From Okeania sp. SIO2B3 (GTDB lineage Bacteria > Cyanobacteriota > Cyanobacteriia > Cyanobacteriales > Microcoleaceae), in assembly GCF_010672525.1 (NCBI RefSeq), contig NZ_JAAHGH010000015.1, positions 1 through 53,996 on the forward strand: a stretch of DNA of 53,996 nt, in the 5' to 3' direction. Positions 49,141 to 53,996 of the stretch are shown in pieces; the first letter of the stretch is position 1; each line of letters opens with the position of its first letter. Under the pieces are notes generated by a model. The model did no database searches. It worked only from the letters and a program-made list of their open reading frames with translations, and was not told the origin of the DNA. The position numbers were made by a program, and so were the translations under genes.

Positions 49141-50151
49141 ATGACTGCTGAATTGAATAGTAAGAATTTGGGAGAATTTTCCTTAAAGCCTAAAGCTGTT
49201 CTTGTCCACGATCCGACTCCGTTTGGTGTCTTTAATCAGTTTATACATATTCAGAAAGAAGAAATTCAAGAATACTATCTTTTTCGGGAATCACCTCAAC
49301 CAGAACTCTATCCATCCCATCATCAAGAGTTTGTAAATGCACTCAAAGCTGAGATAGGATATGTCTTTTATCTATCAGATATTTTATCCTCATCGACTAA
49401 TCAATTACTAAGTAAATGGCAAAATTACCTATCAAAAAACCCGAATTTAGTTTTTACTCGTGATGCTTTTATTACCCTTCCTTGGATGCCAGATAGCTAT
49501 TTACCCGGTAAAATGGGAAAAAAAATTAGGCAGCTAGAGCCTAAACTCATGTCAGATATTGGTGAAATTTTAGGCTTGAAGGAAATTCTCAAAATTCCCG
49601 ACCCATTGGTTTTAGAAGGAGGAGATGTGATTCCTTTTTGCCATCAAAATCAGCGATACTTGCTAATTGGATATGGTAGAAGAACAACTAAAGAGACCTT
49701 ATATTTCTTACAAGAACAACTCATTGGCAGGGGAATAATTGATGGTATTGTTGGGATCGAACTAGCCCAATGGCGCATTAATCTTGATGGAGGTATGTTG
49801 CCAGTGACTGATGATGTTATTATCACTCATCCCGAAAGCCTAATTAATGGTATTCTTTTGAACCGAACAGAGACACAAATTAATCCGATTCATTTTTTCA
49901 AAGATTTAGGATTTCAATTTATAGAAGTCACTCAAGAGGAATCTCTTTATCGACTAGCTTGTAACTGTTTCTGCTTGGGAGAACGCAAGATAATCGCTTA
50001 CGACCTCTCAGAACGAGTCTACAACTTATTAAGACAGCATCATGTAAATGTCATTCGAGTCCAAGGAAAAGAGCTAGTTAAAGGAATAGGAGGACCAAGA
50101 TGTATGACTAGACCTATTTATAAAGAGATTACAACCGAGTTTTTTGCCTAA
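49141..50151 (+). CDS. Arginine-deiminase-fold (guanidino-modifying) protein, 336 aa
   Basis: The five-bladed propeller fold of arginine deiminases and amidinotransferases is recognisable. It shows AVLVHDPTPFGV near the start, PNLVFTRDAFI (FTRD at 105-108), VLEGGD with the catalytic-type glutamate E159, RYLLIGYGRRT, and the C-terminal nucleophile cysteine C321 in IGGPRCMTRPI. The catalytic histidine of the family (HLDT/HxDG motif) is replaced: the aligned segment is RINLDGGMLPVTDD, with N214. The substrate may therefore be unusual, or the protein may be non-catalytic. No arginine-pathway genes are adjacent; the next gene is a DNA methyltransferase. Confidence 0.78.
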   Translation: MTAELNSKNLGEFSLKPKAVLVHDPTPFGVFNQFIHIQKEEIQEYYLFRESPQPELYPSHHQEFVNALKAEIGYVFYLSDILSSSTNQLLSKWQNYLSKNPNLVFTRDAFITLPWMPDSYLPGKMGKKIRQLEPKLMSDIGEILGLKEILKIPDPLVLEGGDVIPFCHQNQRYLLIGYGRRTTKETLYFLQEQLIGRGIIDGIVGIELAQWRINLDGGMLPVTDDVIITHPESLINGILLNRTETQINPIHFFKDLGFQFIEVTQEESLYRLACNCFCLGERKIIAYDLSERVYNLLRQHHVNVIRVQGKELVKGIGGPRCMTRPIYKEITTEFFA

Positions 50152-50294
50152 AAAATAACCAATATTAATGGATAATGGATAATTGATAATTACCTCTGCA
50201 TTATAGTTACAAAATAGAATAAATTTATATAATATTGGGTAATTAATGTTGACAATTTTATTTCTATCTCCCATCCTTGAAAATAATTAATTAT
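50152..50294. repeat. Left direct repeat of the restriction-modification cassette
   Basis: Bases 50166-50200 are a taatggataatggataattgataatt repeat that recurs at the methyltransferase 3' end. Bases 50214-50276 (aatagaataaatttatata ... tctcccatcc) match 52298-52364, where the restriction-nuclease end meets the Uma2 end. Confidence 0.7.
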
Positions 50295-51629
50295 ATGATA
50301 AATAAACTCGAACCAAAGCCAAATTTATATTTACATATAGACGGAGATATACCTGAAGATTTAAACAAAGGTACTTTAATTTCACTACAGAGAAGTACCC
50401 CAATGAAAATTTATAATTTAGGGTTTCAACCAGCAAAATCAATACCAGAAATACCCCGGTGGTTTCTGCAAAAATATGCCTCTTTTCCTTTCAAAATTTT
50501 AGAACCATTTGCCGGAGGTGGTACTACAATAATAGAATCAATTAAATGTGGAATATCTATTGATTGGTTAGATTATCATCCACTTAGTCGTTTAATTTGC
50601 CAAGTCAAAACAAGTATATTTTCAGTAACGGAGGTTGAGGAAGAAATAACTAAAATTCTTCAGAGTGCTTATAGTCATCAAAAATCACCAGAAACTATTG
50701 ACTTTGCCAATAAAGATTTTTGGTTTCAACAGGGAGTACAAGAAGGTTTAGAAATCCTCAGATATTATATTTTAAAATCTCCCAAAACTATACAACCTAT
50801 TATGTGGTTAGCATTTGCTTCTACTGTCAGAAAAACATCAAATATGAACGATGGAATGATATTAGCAGCTAGGCGATCGCATATAAAAGAGATACCAAAG
50901 TTATCTCGTTCAGATGTGTTTAAATACTTTCAAATCTATGGTAATAAAACAATAGATGCAGTTATTGAATGGCAGCCTTTGATCGAGACAAATATTCATC
51001 TGGTTAAACAGTTAGCATTGGCGGATGCTAGAACAATTTCAGGGGATATAAAATATAATGCTGTAGTTAGTTCTCCACCTTATATAAATGCCATAGATTA
51101 TGTGTGGGCTTCAAAATTTGAACTTCACTGGTTAGGTATGGTAAAAAGTAATCAAGAGAGACTTAATTTATACTCTCAAGAAATAGGCACAGAAAGAATA
51201 CCTAAACAAGAATGTAAGGAGCTTAGTAAAACTGGTTATCAACTTCTTGATAAGTTAATAGAAGATATCTATTTAGGTAAAAAATATCAAGCATCTACAG
51301 GTCAAAATCAACTTAGAGCAAGAGTTGTATACAAGTATTTTATGGATATGCAGGAACATTTTCAAAGTTGTTTTTCCTGTTTAAAAACCGGAGGATATTA
51401 TTGTTTTTCTATAGGCGATCTTAGTAAAATTTGTGGTGTTGATATTCCAGTTGCAAGTATTTTAACAGAAATCGCTTGTGATATTGGTTTCCAGGAAGAA
51501 TTTCATTTTCATCTATTGTTGAAAAATCGTAAATTGAATATTCCTAGAAATGTAAATTGGGCAAGTACAATCAAACACGATACGGTAGTTGTTTTGGAAA
51601 AGCCTTTTTCATTAATGGATAATGGATAA
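50295..51629 (+). CDS. DNA methyltransferase (N4-cytosine or N6-adenine), 444 aa
   Basis: An AdoMet-binding motif I comes first (FKILEPFAGGGTT, about residues 67-78 from this start). The catalytic motif IV (AVVSSPPYINAIDYVWASKFELHWLG, SPPY at about 260-263) comes about 185 residues later. SPPY is typical of amino-methyltransferases acting on cytosine N4 or adenine N6. The I-before-IV order with a long spacer differs from classical beta-class enzymes, where IV precedes I. The ATG at 50295 is preferred to TTG 50277. The final residues SLMDNG are encoded by a dispersed repeat, so the natural C-terminus may be altered. A broken nuclease gene follows 137 bases later. Confidence 0.85.
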   Translation: MINKLEPKPNLYLHIDGDIPEDLNKGTLISLQRSTPMKIYNLGFQPAKSIPEIPRWFLQKYASFPFKILEPFAGGGTTIIESIKCGISIDWLDYHPLSRLICQVKTSIFSVTEVEEEITKILQSAYSHQKSPETIDFANKDFWFQQGVQEGLEILRYYILKSPKTIQPIMWLAFASTVRKTSNMNDGMILAARRSHIKEIPKLSRSDVFKYFQIYGNKTIDAVIEWQPLIETNIHLVKQLALADARTISGDIKYNAVVSSPPYINAIDYVWASKFELHWLGMVKSNQERLNLYSQEIGTERIPKQECKELSKTGYQLLDKLIEDIYLGKKYQASTGQNQLRARVVYKYFMDMQEHFQSCFSCLKTGGYYCFSIGDLSKICGVDIPVASILTEIACDIGFQEEFHFHLLLKNRKLNIPRNVNWASTIKHDTVVVLEKPFSLMDNG

Positions 51630-51766
51630 TTGATAATTGATAAAAATAATATAGACTTTAAAGCCTGCTTTTGTAGTAGGATTTAATTTTGACTTAATTA
51701 ATAAAGCCTTTATCTAAAACTAAAATAAATAGCTGATGGCTGATAGCTTACTGCTGAATGCTTACA

Positions 51767-52324
51767 ATGAATAATAATCAACTAAATAATTCTTTAGATA
51801 TAATTTTACAGAAATACAGCCAATCTTTCGCTTCAAAAATATTTATTCAAGAGTCTTTAGAAGCAGATGATTTAATGCTTGTCTTTGGACTAAATCAAGA
51901 AATTAAAGCGAGGAATAAACAATATTGGGGAAGAGAATTAGGAATGTGTTGGGAACGGATAGTTAAATAAATTTGTAGACAAACTTGCGATAATTTTAAT
52001 GAAGCTATTCGAGATGGTAATGATAAATTATGCGACTTTGTAGTTGGGTTGGATGCAATTGATACAAAATATAGAATTGGTTCGGGAGATTCAGGAACTC
52101 TAAAGAAATTCAGGCAGTATGCAGTTAGACTAAATAATATAGGATACAACCCCGTTTTACTAATACTCAGAAATGATAATTTGCCTCAAGCTATAAATGC
52201 TTGCTCTATGGGAGGTTGGCAAGTAATTTCAGGAAACGAAACCTTTAATTATATAAATCAAACTACAGGATTTGATTTGAAATTATGGTTAAACAATAGA
52301 ATAAATTTATATAGTATTGGGTAA
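51767..52324 (+). pseudogene. Type II restriction endonuclease interrupted by an in-frame stop
   Basis: One reading frame runs from MNNNQLNNSLD at 51767 to LNNRINLYSIG at 52324, broken only by a TAA at 51968-51970. Downstream of the stop the same frame carries CDFVVGLDAIDTKYRIGSGDSGTLKKFRQYA, with a PD-(D/E)xK-like acid-x-K core (IDTKYR), then NPVLLILRNDNLPQAINACSMGGWQV. The wording of the core resembles ApaLI-like type II nucleases (tentative, from memory). It follows the methyltransferase on the same strand, the usual restriction-modification pairing. A single base change would restore a 185-residue protein, so a recent mutation, recoding or a sequencing error are all possible. Confidence 0.78.
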
Positions 52325-52343
52325 TTAATGTTGAAAATTTGTG

Positions 52344-52907
52344 TCAATCTCCCAATATTTCATCCACAGTAAAAGTGAAATTAGGCAAACCTTGAATTGT
52401 CACTGTTTCACCACTCTTAAAAGTCTGTACAATTTCATAACCATTCGCAGTAGGTTGTCGATAAACTTCCAGACATTTTTGAGGAAGATTTACCAACCAA
52501 ACTTCAACAATATTATTCTCAGCATATAAGGGAATTTTTACTTCTTGGTCATATTTAACTGTTGTATCTGACACTTCTATAAGGAGAAATACATCTTCTG
52601 GTTGAGGATGTTGAGTCCGATAAAAATCTGGTCGTTGTTGCAGCAAAGCGATATCTGGTTCTGGTTCAGAATTATCATTCAATCTTACAGGGTCTTGAAT
52701 TCCCACAGTAACAGTCTTTGCTAAACGTAAAAAGAAAAGTTCGTTCAGACGTTTCACACAAGCTGAGTGATGAATACCAATAGGGGACATTTTGACAATT
52801 TCTCCTCGGATTAGTTCTACTCGTTCATTTTCAGTTAATACTCCTGCTTCCAGCATTTTATAGTACTGGTCTACAGTAAATAGTCGTCGCAATAATTTTA
52901 CAGACAT
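52344..52907 (-). CDS. Uma2-family nuclease, tandem copy 1, 187 aa
   Basis: A DUF820/Uma2 PD-(D/E)xK-fold protein. It reads FTVDQYYKMLEAGVLTENERVELIRGEIVKMSPIGIHHS, then EPEPDIALL with the conserved acid, VFLLIEVSDTTVKYDQEVKIPLYAENNIVEVWLVNLPQK and a C-terminal NFTFTVDEILGD. Uma2 proteins are extremely common in cyanobacteria with no settled role. This copy differs from copy 2 at three or so places (ALLQQRPDFYRTQ against SLLQRKPDFYDTQ). It converges on the interrupted nuclease, 20 bases away. Confidence 0.9.
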   Translation of the reverse strand: MSVKLLRRLFTVDQYYKMLEAGVLTENERVELIRGEIVKMSPIGIHHSACVKRLNELFFLRLAKTVTVGIQDPVRLNDNSEPEPDIALLQQRPDFYRTQHPQPEDVFLLIEVSDTTVKYDQEVKIPLYAENNIVEVWLVNLPQKCLEVYRQPTANGYEIVQTFKSGETVTIQGLPNFTFTVDEILGD

Positions 52908-53033
52908 TACTAACTCCTTGAGAATAATTGTAAGCTATCAGCTATTTTTTATTTTAGATAAAGGCTTTTTTTACTAATACTCAGAACCGAAGAAATTTAT
53001 ATAGTATTGAGTAATTAATATCGAAAATTTCTG

Positions 53034-53597
53034 TTAATCTCCCAATATTTCATCAACAGTAAAAGTGAAATTAGGCAAACCTTGAATTGTCACAGTTTCA
53101 CCACTCTTAAAAGTCTGTACAATTTCATAACCATTCGCAGTAGGTTGTCGATAAACTTCCAGACATTTTTGAGGAAGATTTACCAACCAAACTTCAACAA
53201 TATTATTCTCAGCATATAAAGGAATTTTTACTTCTTGGTCATATTTAACTGTTGTATCTGACACTTCTATAAGGAGAAATACATCTTCTGGTTGAGGATG
53301 TTGAGTATCATAAAAATCTGGCTTTCGTTGCAGCAAACTTATATCTGGTTCAGGTTCAGAATTATCATTCAATCTTACAGGGTCTTGAATTCCCACAGTA
53401 ACAGTCTTTGCTAAACGTAAAAAGAAAAGTTCGTTCAGACGTTTCACACAAGCTGAGTGATGAATACCAATAGGGGACATTTTGACAATTTCTCCTCGGA
53501 TTAGTTCTACTCGTTCATTTTCAGTTAATACTCCTGCTTCCAGCATTTTATAGTACTGGTCTACAGTAAATAGTCGTCGCAATAATTTTACAGACAT
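53034..53597 (-). CDS. Uma2-family nuclease, tandem copy 2, 187 aa
   Basis: Same length and almost the same sequence as copy 1, offset by exactly 690 bases. Copies 2 and 3 look identical over the part of copy 3 that can be seen, and the 126-base spacers on either side of copy 2 are identical. The spacer contains ttttagataaaggctttttttactaatactcag followed by the aaatttatatagtattgagtaatt phrase, a relic of the restriction-nuclease 3' end. Confidence 0.9.
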   Translation of the reverse strand: MSVKLLRRLFTVDQYYKMLEAGVLTENERVELIRGEIVKMSPIGIHHSACVKRLNELFFLRLAKTVTVGIQDPVRLNDNSEPEPDISLLQRKPDFYDTQHPQPEDVFLLIEVSDTTVKYDQEVKIPLYAENNIVEVWLVNLPQKCLEVYRQPTANGYEIVQTFKSGETVTIQGLPNFTFTVDEILGD

Positions 53598-53723
53598 TAC
53601 TAACTCCTTGAGAATAATTGTAAGCTATCAGCTATTTTTTATTTTAGATAAAGGCTTTTTTTACTAATACTCAGAACCGAAGAAATTTATATAGTATTGA
53701 GTAATTAATATCGAAAATTTCTG

Positions 53724-53996
53724 TTAATCTCCCAATATTTCATCAACAGTAAAAGTGAAATTAGGCAAACCTTGAATTGTCACAGTTTCACCACTCTTAA
53801 AAGTCTGTACAATTTCATAACCATTCGCAGTAGGTTGTCGATAAACTTCCAGACATTTTTGAGGAAGATTTACCAACCAAACTTCAACAATATTATTCTC
53901 AGCATATAAAGGAATTTTTACTTCTTGGTCATATTTAACTGTTGTATCTGACACTTCTATAAGGAGAAATACATCTTCTGGTTGAGGATGTTGAGT
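53724..53996 (-). CDS. Uma2-family nuclease, tandem copy 3, cut by window end
   Basis: The C-terminal ~90 codons are visible (QHPQPEDVFLLIEVSDTTVKYDQ ... TVDEILGD); the start lies beyond the window. It continues the 690-bp period. The match to copy 2 is exact over the visible 273 bases. The true copy number cannot be known from this window. Confidence 0.88.
   Translation of the reverse strand, partial: TQHPQPEDVFLLIEVSDTTVKYDQEVKIPLYAENNIVEVWLVNLPQKCLEVYRQPTANGYEIVQTFKSGETVTIQGLPNFTFTVDEILGD

Larger units (their letters stand above)
52325..53996. repeat. 690-bp tandem array (three visible units)
   Basis: Each unit is one Uma2 gene plus its 126-base spacer. Unit starts (gene 3' ends) lie at 52344, 53034 and 53724. 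Copy 1's downstream flank is slightly diverged (atttgtgtcaatct against atttctgttaatct), marking it as the oldest edge of the array. Confidence 0.92.

Overview
The window looks like chromosome from a filamentous or colonial cyanobacterium of the Oscillatoriales/Nostocales type. This is inferred from gene content and sequence style. The palindrome GCGATCGC (HIP1) recurs at least fifteen times inside and between genes. Short tandemly repeated heptamers (gactcct, ggagaca) fill many gaps. Several genes are typically cyanobacterial: cyAbrB, an NblB-like HEAT protein, the fbp-tal-zwf-opcA cluster and a GUN4-domain protease. The DNA is AT-rich and loosely packed, with many gaps of 0.3 to 2 kb that hold small repeats and miniature transposable elements (MITEs). 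I found no rRNA, tRNA or CRISPR array.

Layout. 1-8.4 kb: a small hypothetical gene, a membrane-anchored TPR protein, an IS630-type orfA remnant, a secreted alpha/beta hydrolase and a methyltransferase, separated by repeats. 8.4-15 kb: cytoplasmic alpha-amylase, an ArsB-like transporter and a phosphodiester glycosidase-like protein, with nested MITEs and tandem repeats between them. 16.3-20.8 kb: metallo-beta-lactamase-fold hydrolase, RibF, an RRM RNA-binding protein and a MoxR ATPase. 21.1-23 kb: a decayed IS605-type tnpB and a decayed DDE transposase. 23.2-26.5 kb: cyAbrB, Rrf2 regulator, CbiB and PyrR. 26.9-33.1 kb (minus strand): fbp, tal, zwf and opcA, which serve the oxidative pentose phosphate pathway and Calvin-cycle interconversions. 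Their intergenic gaps are widened by repeats. 33.5-43.4 kb: mostly single housekeeping or conserved cyanobacterial genes (RHH protein, stomatin-like protein, NblB-like, CBS protein, 2Fe-2S protein, alpha/beta hydrolase, anti-sigma-type ATPase, asnS). 43.9-54 kb is the accessory end: two paralogous membrane-TPR proteins that end where a CHAT protease domain normally begins, a lipoprotein-like trypsin-GUN4 fusion, an arginine-deiminase-fold protein lacking the usual catalytic histidine, a restriction-modification pair whose nuclease has an in-frame stop, and a 690-bp tandem array of Uma2-family nuclease genes cut by the window end.

The most interesting material is (i) the CHAT-less membrane-TPR pair beside the trypsin-GUN4 protease, (ii) the damaged restriction-modification cassette flanked by direct repeats next to the Uma2 array, and (iii) the MITE population. 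One MITE family keeps a constant 89-bp length and 12-bp inverted ends while carrying either of two unrelated palindromic cores. Two nested insertions give a relative order of element activity. All family assignments come from reading motifs by eye; no database search was run.
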